A stretch of 64,000 nt of DNA from Idiomarinaceae bacterium HL-53. GTDB taxonomy: Bacteria > Pseudomonadota > Gammaproteobacteria > Enterobacterales > Alteromonadaceae. Positions 44,780-53,755 of the stretch are shown here, piece by piece; positions within the stretch are counted from its first letter, which is position 1, and each line of letters opens with the position of its first letter. Where the stretch lies: the NCBI GenBank assembly GCA_001458075.1, contig LN899469.1, positions 2,676,022 through 2,740,021 on the forward strand, read 5' to 3'. The position numbers were made by a program, and so were the translations under genes. The notes beneath the pieces are model-generated. The model worked only from the letters and a program-made list of their open reading frames with translations. It made no database searches and had not been told where the DNA came from.

Positions 44780-47758
44780 TTACCGCATATAAAAAGGCGC
44801 TCTTGCGTCGGTTACAGGGTACAAGGTGGTTCTTCGGTGTAACACCTGGCCACCATCACGTGATAATGGCACCCAAGTAACGCCTATTCTGTCTCGAGAG
44901 GGCAATACACCCATCAAATCGAAAGGAATACTGATAAATACACCTTTGGTAAAGCTACCCTCACCATAGTCGCGGGAGGACACGTTCGTTAAATTCGCAA
45001 ATGCTCCCACAATGACACCACTATCAAAGCGTTTCTGGAATTGAATAGCTGCGCCTGTATCTTTTGCCAAAAACTTACCATAGCCCACCTGTAACATAGA
45101 GTCTTCGAGCCAAGGCATTTGATAATAAGCGGTCAAGAAACCCGTTGCGGTCGAATAGTCTCTAAAGCCAAAGCCGCCATTGAAATCCCTTTGTTTCACC
45201 CAATTTACATCTAGGCCAACTGCAATGGGTGAGTCTAACGGACGCCATAACAACTCCCCTCCAACACCTCCGAACATACGCTCCAACATACCAGCATAAG
45301 CTAAGCCATAGAGACTCTCGCTAAACTGGTGAACATGGTTAACTTGAAGTGTATCAACCCAAATATCATTTAACATATATTCCCGAACGTAGGTTCGTAC
45401 ACGAGGTAAAGGCAAATTATCAAACGAATCTACAGTAAAGTTAAATTTATCGAAGTTATTCGCGATATTGATTCCAACCGACCCGAAAACCCAGGAGTCA
45501 TCTCTAAACCAATGGCTACCAAACACATTCGCACCCACCTGGTAGAATTGGAATGTTTCTGGCGCGCCAAAGTCTTGATCGAGAAACGGCTTAAAGCCAA
45601 AACTCGGAGCAAAACTATAAGGGTTACCAACTACCCAACTGTCATCTCCCCATTCAGGCTGTGAAACTGGTTCATCTCTTTCAAAAATTTCACTCACGTC
45701 AGAGGGAGATTTACCAGGAACTTCATTTCTTACGTATGCGCGAAAGTCCGCAGCATCAATTCGTGTTGTTACGACTGGCATGAGGGCATCACGCTGCACA
45801 ATCTCATAGGTGTGCACTGACTCAGGTAACTCGGCAGCCATCACCCTCGCTGCTCGAACAATTGCTTCGTCAGCATCTCGATAACGGTGAGGGTTCACGA
45901 AGGCCCTAACGACCTGGCCCTCTTCATCTTCAGTCATAGCAATACGAGCTGAATTGAAAGCGTACTGAGAGCGCATTCCTCGTGTAATATTTCGCCACTC
46001 CACGTTTGCTAAGGAGTTTGAGCGTGGCTGTTCTTCCGGCTCTACTCGGTCCGGCGTCAACTTAATTTGGCTCAGTGTATTTAAGTTGGTTCGAAGAACA
46101 AATCCAAAAGTAAAAATATCGCCACGCTCCAGCGCGAACTGCAAATCGAAATTATCATTCACTCGGTAATTAAACCCTAAATTCACCGGTGAACTTGCCT
46201 CGATATCGATACCCGCACGGTCTGTAGAATAATCATTCCCCTCATACTCAAGTTTGACTCTTAACCCCGGGAATGGGGTTTGATACTCTACACCGCCAAA
46301 AATTGCAGCTGGTCCAGTGAACCATTCTTTATATTCTGGAATTCCTCCGCGCCCTGAAAAATTGGGACGCCTTTCACAATAACTATCGGAAATCTCGCAG
46401 AACGGGTTTGAAATGGTGTCGCTGGCGCCAAGACGGCCTGTTCCAAATCCCAGAGTAAAATCTAGTGGCCCAAAACGCTTAGAAGCTACTACGTATTCAT
46501 CTGCAAAAATGCCTGTCCCGGCGAAATCACGCAAACCAATGGCAATTTCAGGAATATAACGAGACTCTTCCCAAAGGCGAACTTTTACATCGAAGCCTTT
46601 GTCTGTGTATATATTGTTTCCACTAAACCCAGGAATCGGGCTGTACAAACGATTAAGAATTCTCGTATAAAATCCACCTGCCTCTAACCAAGGTAAAAGC
46701 TGCAAGTGGAAGTTATAGCGTCTATATTCCTGCATGTCAGAGTATCCCAGTGCGAGTTCGCCCGTTTTCGACATTCTTGCAGTAGGAACTTGCATCAACC
46801 CGACGCCACCATAATTAGAGCGCGTCGGACTCCTATCTAAACGTTCCCAATGAAAGACGTCCGGAACTCTTGCTTCGACCGTACTCTCCACTCGATTATC
46901 CATAAATCTAACAGACGGATCATGCCAAAAATGCTGCAAGATTGACGCAATTTGTCCGTTTAGATCCTCGTATTGCTTGGGTAATTTTCGTTCATTGAAG
47001 CCAATAAACAAAAGGTCGCCGGGCATCATGTGAACCGCCTCAGCATTGTGTACGCCCCAAGGCACACGAACTGGCTGATTAGCTGTTGGAATATGGGTTG
47101 CGAAACTACGGTCAGCGGTTGGCCATAACAGTTCATTTTCTGCATGACCATAAAGATAGCCACGCACGGTTTGCTGCGAATAGATACGCTGCTTACCAAA
47201 GCTTTTAGTAAGCCCGTAAACATAAAAATAGGGTTCGCGCTCTGGCAAGGTTAAGTGGTAGACGCCGGCCCCCAACCGCGGGTTGTCTTCGATAAAAAGC
47301 CGGCTCGGTCCAACTTCTGGCACTCCAAATGGTTGCCACGCGACCAACATGTTGCTTAACTGCTCACGCAATGAGGCAACTGCAGCGGCACGCTCTCTTC
47401 TCTCTTTGTTAAGGTAGTACTCAGCAAGAGAGTCGAGTTGAGCTAAAACCTCATCTCGTTGATTTTCTAATTCATTATGTCCGCTGCGCTCTCCCGCAAC
47501 CATCGCCAAACGCGCGTTTGGCCAATAAATATCGAGTGGTTCTAAACCAAGTTCACGTTCCCATTGCTCTAACGCGGTATTTAGAACCACGTCCAACCGA
47601 ACTTCACGGCTAAACTCCATCGTTATTTGGTCATTTACAATAACTTTTACCGTTGTATATTCCGCTTTATCCTCGTCCTGAGCTGCCGCTGTATATGAAA
47701 GCGCTGCACAAATTGACAAAACCACACTACTGATTATTTTTCTTATGGTGCAACGCAT
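44780..47758 (-). CDS. fused YjbG-YjbH (GfcC-GfcD) exopolysaccharide outer-membrane protein
   Basis: A 992-residue exported protein. After the signal peptide (SYTAAAQDED), residues ~30-300 resemble GfcC/YjbG, including the beta-grasp-like start TTVKVIVNDQITMEF and the end AVHMMPGDLLFIGFNERKLP. Residues ~310-992 match YjbH/GfcD: GVGLMQVPTARMSKTGELALGYSD, LQLLPWLEAGGFYTRI and a barrel-like C-terminus. In E. coli these are separate genes. The product should span the periplasm and outer membrane in polymer export. The ATG at 47758 lies 2 bases after the YjbF stop; the frame extends to 47803 but the signal peptide favours 47758. Confidence 0.82.
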   Translation of the reverse strand: MRCTIRKIISSVVLSICAALSYTAAAQDEDKAEYTTVKVIVNDQITMEFSREVRLDVVLNTALEQWERELGLEPLDIYWPNARLAMVAGERSGHNELENQRDEVLAQLDSLAEYYLNKERRERAAAVASLREQLSNMLVAWQPFGVPEVGPSRLFIEDNPRLGAGVYHLTLPEREPYFYVYGLTKSFGKQRIYSQQTVRGYLYGHAENELLWPTADRSFATHIPTANQPVRVPWGVHNAEAVHMMPGDLLFIGFNERKLPKQYEDLNGQIASILQHFWHDPSVRFMDNRVESTVEARVPDVFHWERLDRSPTRSNYGGVGLMQVPTARMSKTGELALGYSDMQEYRRYNFHLQLLPWLEAGGFYTRILNRLYSPIPGFSGNNIYTDKGFDVKVRLWEESRYIPEIAIGLRDFAGTGIFADEYVVASKRFGPLDFTLGFGTGRLGASDTISNPFCEISDSYCERRPNFSGRGGIPEYKEWFTGPAAIFGGVEYQTPFPGLRVKLEYEGNDYSTDRAGIDIEASSPVNLGFNYRVNDNFDLQFALERGDIFTFGFVLRTNLNTLSQIKLTPDRVEPEEQPRSNSLANVEWRNITRGMRSQYAFNSARIAMTEDEEGQVVRAFVNPHRYRDADEAIVRAARVMAAELPESVHTYEIVQRDALMPVVTTRIDAADFRAYVRNEVPGKSPSDVSEIFERDEPVSQPEWGDDSWVVGNPYSFAPSFGFKPFLDQDFGAPETFQFYQVGANVFGSHWFRDDSWVFGSVGINIANNFDKFNFTVDSFDNLPLPRVRTYVREYMLNDIWVDTLQVNHVHQFSESLYGLAYAGMLERMFGGVGGELLWRPLDSPIAVGLDVNWVKQRDFNGGFGFRDYSTATGFLTAYYQMPWLEDSMLQVGYGKFLAKDTGAAIQFQKRFDSGVIVGAFANLTNVSSRDYGEGSFTKGVFISIPFDLMGVLPSRDRIGVTWVPLSRDGGQVLHRRTTLYPVTDARAPFYMR

Positions 47759-47759
47759 C

Positions 47760-48455
47760 TCAATCCCCATCTCGACCGATCCATTTGATTTGAGTAAGCT
47801 CAATCGACATTGTATTCGGCATCATCGTTTGTTTGCTTTTGACGACATGCCCATCGGCTTCAATCCAAAACTCATTTACAAATTCTTGTCTTGCAAAAAC
47901 GAAACGTCCCTCTTCAACAACACGATAAACAGATTTCTCGATCCCACTGGGTAACGTAAGTATTTCCATGCCCGTGACATCAAATTCTGAAATAATCGTT
48001 TCTGTACCTGACATTGCTCCAGGCTTTTGATCGTTACTTGCCATATCAATCTGACGAATCCACTGAGTCGGGCAGTTGTTTGGAGCAAGAACCACGCATC
48101 TCAGTGGGTCTTCATTGATGTCAGACATTGCGACCAAGTTGCGATCAAGACCCGAAGTCTCAACGATTCGCGCATACTCGGTCGATATCGACTGGCGTCC
48201 CCCAGTAATCCAATTTAAACGGGGAATTTCTGATGTTTGGTCTGCAAATCCCATAATAACAACTGTTCTCGGCATCCCCTCAATCTGCCCGTAAAACATT
48301 GTTAAGGGTGTTCGCTCAATTTCTTCAGCCGAGAGCGTTGTATCAACTTGCTCTCGAAATGCATACTCCCATGTTTTTTGCGCATCATAAAAGACAGAAG
48401 AGCAAGCTGATAAGAACAGCGACCCACAGGCAATAACAAATAATTTTAATTTCAT
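47760..48455 (-). CDS. YjbF/GfcB family lipoprotein
   Basis: A 231-residue lipoprotein (lipobox LSAC). It shows the YjbF pattern: TMFYGQIEGMPRTVVIMGFADQ, LNWITGGRQSIST, a central cysteine pair (RCVVLAPNNC) and a closing TIELTQIKW-like strand. YjbF/GfcB sits with YjbG and YjbH in secretion of an exopolysaccharide. It directly precedes the fused YjbG-YjbH gene and follows galE by 24 bases, so it belongs to the kpsC-galE-yjbF-yjbGH operon. Confidence 0.85.
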   Translation of the reverse strand: MKLKLFVIACGSLFLSACSSVFYDAQKTWEYAFREQVDTTLSAEEIERTPLTMFYGQIEGMPRTVVIMGFADQTSEIPRLNWITGGRQSISTEYARIVETSGLDRNLVAMSDINEDPLRCVVLAPNNCPTQWIRQIDMASNDQKPGAMSGTETIISEFDVTGMEILTLPSGIEKSVYRVVEEGRFVFARQEFVNEFWIEADGHVVKSKQTMMPNTMSIELTQIKWIGRDGD

Positions 48456-48479
48456 TAGATTGATTTCTTAACTCATTGT

Positions 48480-49493
48480 TTAGGAATTATAACCCTGAGG
48501 GTTTTTAGATTGCCAGCGCCAAGTATCGACCATCATATCCGCTAATGTGCGCTTTGCCTGCCAACCAAGCTCATTTTTCGCTTTCTTTGCGTCTGCCCAG
48601 AACGCAGGTAAATCTCCTGCACGGCGGGCTCCATATTCATATTTTACAGGAACGCCCGTGTGCTCAATAAAAGCGTTGACCATCGCCAACACGGAAATTG
48701 GCTCTCCAGTTCCCAAATTAAAAGCATGCGCACCGGAGTTGCCAAGTGCGCTTAATGCTTTTACGTGACCTTCGGCAAGGTCTACCACGTGCAAATAGTC
48801 TCTCTCGCAAGTTCCATCTGCAGTTGCATAGTCATTACCAAAAATTGTTAGCTTTTCTCGCTTCCCTACCGCAACTTGTGCGATAAACGGCATCAAGTTA
48901 TTCGGAATCCCTTGCGGGTCCTCCCCAATCAGGCCTGACTCATGCGCACCAATAGGATTGAAATAACGAAGCAAAGCAACAGACCATCTTGAATCAGAAT
49001 GACACAAGTCTGTCAGAATTTCCTCAACCATTGCCTTAGACGTACCATAGGGATTCGACGTTTTCCCTCGACCAAAACTTTCCACGTACGGAACCGGCGC
49101 ATCTTCTCCATAAACAGTCGCAGAAGAACTGAAGATAAGTTTAAAGACTTCTGCTCTGCGCATGGCTCTGCAAAGAGAGAGCGTGCCGTTCACATTTACG
49201 TCGTAATACTCCAACGGCTTCTGCACACTTTCGCCGACCGCTTTTAACCCCGCAAAATGAATCACTGACTCAATGCTAAATTCAGAAAAAAGTTGATCAA
49301 GCACTGATTCATCACGAATATCTCCTTCAACAAATTCAACCGACCTTCCAGTAATATGCTCAACGCGTTTTATTGCCTCAACAGAACCGTTCGATAGATT
49401 GTCGATTACAATAACCTTGTGCCCTGAATTCAGCAATTCTAAAACCGTATGCGACCCTATATATCCTGCGCCGCCCGTCACTAATACGTCCAT
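48480..49493 (-). CDS. galE: GalE, UDP-glucose 4-epimerase
   Basis: A 337-residue extended short-chain dehydrogenase that interconverts UDP-glucose and UDP-galactose, or the N-acetyl forms. It has VTGGAGYIGSHTVLEL at the N-terminus, SSATVYGEDAPVPYVE, and the catalytic Tyr/Lys in NPYGTSKAMVEEIL. CERDYLHVVDLAEGHV and FNLGTGEPISVL match GalE. The start is contiguous with the kpsC stop (TAAATG), showing coupling. It supplies a nucleotide sugar to this locus. Confidence 0.94.
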   Translation of the reverse strand: MDVLVTGGAGYIGSHTVLELLNSGHKVIVIDNLSNGSVEAIKRVEHITGRSVEFVEGDIRDESVLDQLFSEFSIESVIHFAGLKAVGESVQKPLEYYDVNVNGTLSLCRAMRRAEVFKLIFSSSATVYGEDAPVPYVESFGRGKTSNPYGTSKAMVEEILTDLCHSDSRWSVALLRYFNPIGAHESGLIGEDPQGIPNNLMPFIAQVAVGKREKLTIFGNDYATADGTCERDYLHVVDLAEGHVKALSALGNSGAHAFNLGTGEPISVLAMVNAFIEHTGVPVKYEYGARRAGDLPAFWADAKKAKNELGWQAKRTLADMMVDTWRWQSKNPQGYNS

Positions 49494-51512
49494 TTAAAAC
49501 CTCTTTCCCATTCTTAACCATCGACTCATCTGTCGCTTACTTTGCATTATAAGTTTTTGGACAACTGATTTCCGCTCAATTTCACTGCGCCACATTTGCA
49601 TTTCCAAAACAGCCCGCTCTGCGGTGCAATAACATGAAGTTTCTCTGCTGATATAGGTTGGATACAAAATCAGAGACGCAGCCACTAATTCAGCAAGCGA
49701 CACTTTCCTCTGCCGCCTTTCTTGCGGATAAATATCATGAGTAAGGCCCCACCCTGAATAAAAAGGCTGTCCATAACAAGTGACTTTGACATTTCTCAGT
49801 AATGCCTCAAACCCTGTAAGGGACGTCAATGTATGGATTTCGTCAACATGCTCTAACATGTCTGCCATGTTTGCATGCGTTACAATCTCGTCTGCCCAGT
49901 GGCTTGCCGCATTCTCACGATCACCTCTTTTTCTGAGTCCGGCAACCACATCCGGATGTGGTTTGTACACAATATAAGCATCGGGTCGTGCCTCTCTAAC
50001 TCTTTTAAGAAGCTCTAAATTAGTTCTAATTACTGGTGACCCAAACTCTATTGAGGCATCTGACTCTACCTGCCCGGGAACTAACAAAATAGGCTTTGAA
50101 GTATTAGGTCTTTTCCAGTCAAAGACGCCTACGTTATATTTCGTTAGCTTTCCCGAGAGTAAGCTGTCGATGAGCACTTCCGCTCTACTTTTAATCTCTG
50201 AGTCGAAATTGTAGTGTTGAATAAGATTCTCAAGTTTGGAAGGTCTTGTCGCGTCGTAGTACATTCCTACGTCATCAATTACCCAACTGAGTGGTCGAAT
50301 TAAATCTCCCCCCAATCCCACTGAGCGAATAAAGCCATCTTCAACTCGAACAACATTTTGCTCTCGCTTCTCACGTGCCCCCCACACTATTTCCTTTTCT
50401 TCGCTACCCACAGTTGCGATTGGCTTCACAACCCGAACTGAACTCCCTTGGAAGAAGTCTAAAAAGAATGCACGTTTCCATTTTGGAGGAGAACGTAGGG
50501 CTAATTTACCCGTAAAACGATTTCTCATGCGGAGCTGTAACGCAAGCCAATCTAAAAGAGACTCGACTTCACATCTCTCTTTGGTTTCTGGGTGAACGTA
50601 TTGAGCGTAATCAATGAGTGCAGCATGGGTTATTTGCTCCAAGGTGACACCTGAACTCGTCATTTTACGTCGACGCTCAACCGCAAATCTTGCCTCATTA
50701 TCCTGCATATCCTGCGTTAACCCCCACCCCGAGAAAAATGGAACACCGAAACAAAAAACAGGTTTTCCCCAAAGTAATGCTTCGAAGCCAACCTGAGAGG
50801 TTACACAAAATACAGCTTCTGCATGTTTCAGTAGAACGGGTGGATGAATGTTACCTGCTTCAACACTGACTCGCGGATGATTACTTGCATTCGCTTGCGT
50901 CAAATAGCCCTTTTTCACACCCGCAATTACGTCTGGGTGCGTTTTAATAATCACTAAATGTTCTGGATATTCTGAAAGAGCCGTTTCGAGCATTCGTTCA
51001 AATGACACTGATGAAGCGAGTCCAAACTCAACAGACGCGTCGCCGAAGGTCTGATCAATAACAAGTACGAACGGTTGCGCAGGCTTTTCCCAATGCATGC
51101 TTCCTTGGTTATACTTGGAAACCGCTGTATCTCTCCAGCGGTCAATCAATTTTCGCGCACGAAGAACTTCGGCCTGAGTGCGTTCTGTAATAATAAGCTT
51201 TTCAAGGCGTGATTCGCTTCGAGCATCGTAATAGATGCCTAAATCATCGACTATCAAACCGAGTGGAGGGGAAAAGGCACCGATTTCCACAGACCTCAGA
51301 AATGCATCTTCAACTCGTAGTAACGGTAATGTTGTTTTTTTCGCATAGCGTTCTGCAAACGCAGCAGACGGCTTTTTCCCCCAAGCCAACACTGCCTTTG
51401 TATCCTTTAAGTTTTGAGAGAATTGGTTTACAAGCTTCACGTCTCCATCTAAAAAGCGAGTTAGATTAGGGATCTGCGCGAGCGCTTTAGACGTGGTTAC
51501 ATACTTAGGCAT
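49494..51512 (-). CDS. kpsC: KpsC, dual beta-Kdo transferase for capsule linker synthesis
   Basis: A 672-residue cytoplasmic enzyme with two tandem homologous halves. Characterised KpsC proteins add alternating beta-linked Kdo residues onto lyso-phosphatidylglycerol to start group 2-type capsules. Both halves repeat the same signatures: LRVEDAFLRSV and VRVEDGFIRSV; GLIVDDLGIYYDA and WVIDDVGMYYDA; ASVEFG and ASIEFG; IIKTHPDVIAG and VYKPHPDVVAG. Length is typical. It heads the minus-strand operon. kpsS and export genes are not in the window and may lie beyond the right edge. Confidence 0.93.
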   Translation of the reverse strand: MPKYVTTSKALAQIPNLTRFLDGDVKLVNQFSQNLKDTKAVLAWGKKPSAAFAERYAKKTTLPLLRVEDAFLRSVEIGAFSPPLGLIVDDLGIYYDARSESRLEKLIITERTQAEVLRARKLIDRWRDTAVSKYNQGSMHWEKPAQPFVLVIDQTFGDASVEFGLASSVSFERMLETALSEYPEHLVIIKTHPDVIAGVKKGYLTQANASNHPRVSVEAGNIHPPVLLKHAEAVFCVTSQVGFEALLWGKPVFCFGVPFFSGWGLTQDMQDNEARFAVERRRKMTSSGVTLEQITHAALIDYAQYVHPETKERCEVESLLDWLALQLRMRNRFTGKLALRSPPKWKRAFFLDFFQGSSVRVVKPIATVGSEEKEIVWGAREKREQNVVRVEDGFIRSVGLGGDLIRPLSWVIDDVGMYYDATRPSKLENLIQHYNFDSEIKSRAEVLIDSLLSGKLTKYNVGVFDWKRPNTSKPILLVPGQVESDASIEFGSPVIRTNLELLKRVREARPDAYIVYKPHPDVVAGLRKRGDRENAASHWADEIVTHANMADMLEHVDEIHTLTSLTGFEALLRNVKVTCYGQPFYSGWGLTHDIYPQERRQRKVSLAELVAASLILYPTYISRETSCYCTAERAVLEMQMWRSEIERKSVVQKLIMQSKRQMSRWLRMGKRF

Positions 51513-51585
51513 AATTATTTATAGTCGTTATCTGCAGGCGATTAAGAATATCACATGCAGCTTCTCGTGAAATAGTCATGTGCAA

Positions 51586-52734
51586 ATGTGCACGAATTCC
51601 TTTTATTTTCATGTATTATTTAAACATTATTTCAAAAGAGTTCTTCAGGTTATTATCTTGAACTTCAAATCCTTTACTTTCGTTTCCTGCGTGAAAAACG
51701 AAGCGCGACTCCGCCAAGACCCCGCGTTTCAATACCGTTGTATCAATATTGCACATGAACTCTCTGATCTGGGTAGAGAGAACAAATGCATCCATTTTTC
51801 AGAATTATCTACGAAAGCTAAAAATGAGATCTTCATCTTTCAGCGACCATCCACCCGAAGCTTTTTCCAGCATTGGAAATTCATTCGAAAGCTAAAGAAA
51901 TTGAAAGCGAACGGGTGTCTGCTCATTGCTGACTTCGATGATTTAGTTTTTGCCCCTGACTTCGCAGAAGAAAGTCCGGGAGTTAAAAATGGCTCAGTAA
52001 GCGTGCAACAAACTCGAGAGAACTATCAAAACCATCAAAGAACTTTGTTTTTGTTTGATGCATTTACGTTTTCAACAGAGCCGTTGCTTGAAACATTCCT
52101 ACAGTTCATTCCTTCTGCACCAGTGCTCCAAGTTCCGAATACTGCATTTTGGACATGGGCAAGCAAGCCAATAACTAATAGAAAACCTGAAGCAGATGAC
52201 AAAATTATTCTTACATACTTCCCTGGTACCGCGAGTCACGATCGAGACTTCCGAATCATTGAGCCAGCCCTTGAAAGGCTGCTTAATGAAGAAGAACAGG
52301 TTGAACTCCACATTACGGGCGTGCTTCAGTCATCTCTTATCGGCAATCACCCTAAGGTGAAATTTAATAGTCGCGTACCATTTGAAGATTATTGGAAGGT
52401 AGCCCAACAAGGCACGATTAACTTAGCCCCACTTGAGATGAGTCATTTTAATCATTGTAAATCTGCTTTAAAGGGGATTGAAGGTAGCTTTTGGAATAAA
52501 AGAACGATAGCAACCGCTATTCCAGATATGACTCGATTAGAACATTGCGGTGTTACGCTGGTTCACGATGCAGATAGCTGGTACGCCACGTTGAAGCAGA
52601 CTGTTGAAGAAGAGCGAGAGCGCATTAAAACTGGCCGCACTCACAATTTCAACGAGCAGTTGCTTGTAGAGTCGAATATATCTAAAGTAACTCAAAACTG
52701 GCTTCAGTGGCTATCAAAGCTAAAAAATGAGTAG
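51586..52734 (+). CDS. GT4-like glycosyltransferase
   Basis: A soluble glycosyltransferase, 382 residues from the ATG at 51586; the frame opens at a GTG at 51580. The first ~25 residues (FYFHVLFKHYFKRVLQVII) do not fit a GT start, so translation may really begin near 51658 (TTG, LNFKSFTFVSCV). The GT-B pattern includes LLIADFDDLVF, TYFPGTASHDRDF, VELHITGVL, VPFEDYWKVAQQGTINLAPL and FWNKRTIATAIP. It is divergent from kpsC and heads the three-gene plus-strand group. The donor sugar is unknown. Codon use is visibly A+T-richer than the core genes. Confidence 0.72.
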   Translation: MCTNSFYFHVLFKHYFKRVLQVIILNFKSFTFVSCVKNEARLRQDPAFQYRCINIAHELSDLGRENKCIHFSELSTKAKNEIFIFQRPSTRSFFQHWKFIRKLKKLKANGCLLIADFDDLVFAPDFAEESPGVKNGSVSVQQTRENYQNHQRTLFLFDAFTFSTEPLLETFLQFIPSAPVLQVPNTAFWTWASKPITNRKPEADDKIILTYFPGTASHDRDFRIIEPALERLLNEEEQVELHITGVLQSSLIGNHPKVKFNSRVPFEDYWKVAQQGTINLAPLEMSHFNHCKSALKGIEGSFWNKRTIATAIPDMTRLEHCGVTLVHDADSWYATLKQTVEEERERIKTGRTHNFNEQLLVESNISKVTQNWLQWLSKLKNE

Positions 52735-52756
52735 CATATAGTATGCAGAGGAACGG

Positions 52757-53755
52757 ATGACTCACCCTACATTTAATTCGCGAGAGGCTCTCTACCAATG
52801 TCAAAGAAGCTTGAGAGCTCAACGCAAAACGGCACTTCTTTTACGTAAGCACGGTCATTATAATTTAGGGACTCTTGCTTTATTCAATGTCGTATGGAGA
52901 AAAACTAAGAGGCCACGCGATTTTTTGAATTACCTTAATTTCAAAAGAGACCTTGGGTTTGTCATTAGATCGCGAGAAGCTAAGCTCCTTGAAGATTTTT
53001 TAAAAATGGATTTCTTCGATCGTATCTACCATCGAATAACTCAATTCCACTTGAGGCAAGTGCGTAATTTCATCATCGAACAGAAACAAAGAAAAGAGAC
53101 ACCATGGGTAGAGCCACAATATCGCAGTTCCATGCTGCGATGGTTATCACAACAGCACGCTTGGAATTCTCAATTAAAAGAAAAGTTAAGTCATGCAAAA
53201 AGAATAGCGGTCGTTGGTAATCACCCAAAATTAAAAGGAAGTAAGTTAGGGGACGAAATCGATGACGCCGATTTTGTGGTGCGTTTTAATCTTTTCCAAA
53301 GTTCAGAAACAAATGTTGAAGATATCGGTACGAAACTCGATCTGTGGGTGACTGCGCCAGCATACAAAGGTCCTCAACCTCAGTTAACTCCCTTCATTTT
53401 GGTTACCGGCCCAGCCATGCTGTCGAAGCAGCAGAACTGGCATGCATTACGATATACACAATCTCCACTCGTTGACACCTCACTGAGTGTTTGGCGTAAT
53501 CTCGTCATGAAACTCGGCGCTCCTCCAAGCGCGGGAGTTGCAACCTTAGCGTTCATAAAGTCACAAACCAGCGCAACTATCGAATTATACGGGTTCGATT
53601 TACGCCCATTAGAAACTGGAATTAATAACGAGGTTTACCATCACGCAAAACAAAACCATAGGGCAACGGGCCGCCATAATTGGTCTGCAGAGCGTGTTTG
53701 GCTGCAATACTTTTCTAAACAACACAACTTAGTGAGTGAGCAGACCCATGATTAA
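52757..53755 (+). CDS. GT29-family glycosyltransferase, sialyltransferase/Kdo-transferase fold
   Basis: A 332-residue protein with the sialylmotifs of GT29. Motif L is seen as IAVVGNHPKLKGSKLGDEID and DFVVRFNLF (~152-178), motif S as PPSAGVATLAFIKS with IELYGFDL (~255-280), and the closing His region as YHHAKQNH (~293). GT29 enzymes are mainly eukaryotic sialyltransferases that use CMP-sugars; bacterial members are less studied. Next to KpsC, a CMP-Kdo or CMP-sialic acid donor is plausible. The N-terminal ~140 residues are helical and unassigned, with no transmembrane anchor. GAGG precedes the ATG. The end overlaps the next gene by 8 bases. Confidence 0.78.
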   Translation: MTHPTFNSREALYQCQRSLRAQRKTALLLRKHGHYNLGTLALFNVVWRKTKRPRDFLNYLNFKRDLGFVIRSREAKLLEDFLKMDFFDRIYHRITQFHLRQVRNFIIEQKQRKETPWVEPQYRSSMLRWLSQQHAWNSQLKEKLSHAKRIAVVGNHPKLKGSKLGDEIDDADFVVRFNLFQSSETNVEDIGTKLDLWVTAPAYKGPQPQLTPFILVTGPAMLSKQQNWHALRYTQSPLVDTSLSVWRNLVMKLGAPPSAGVATLAFIKSQTSATIELYGFDLRPLETGINNEVYHHAKQNHRATGRHNWSAERVWLQYFSKQHNLVSEQTHD

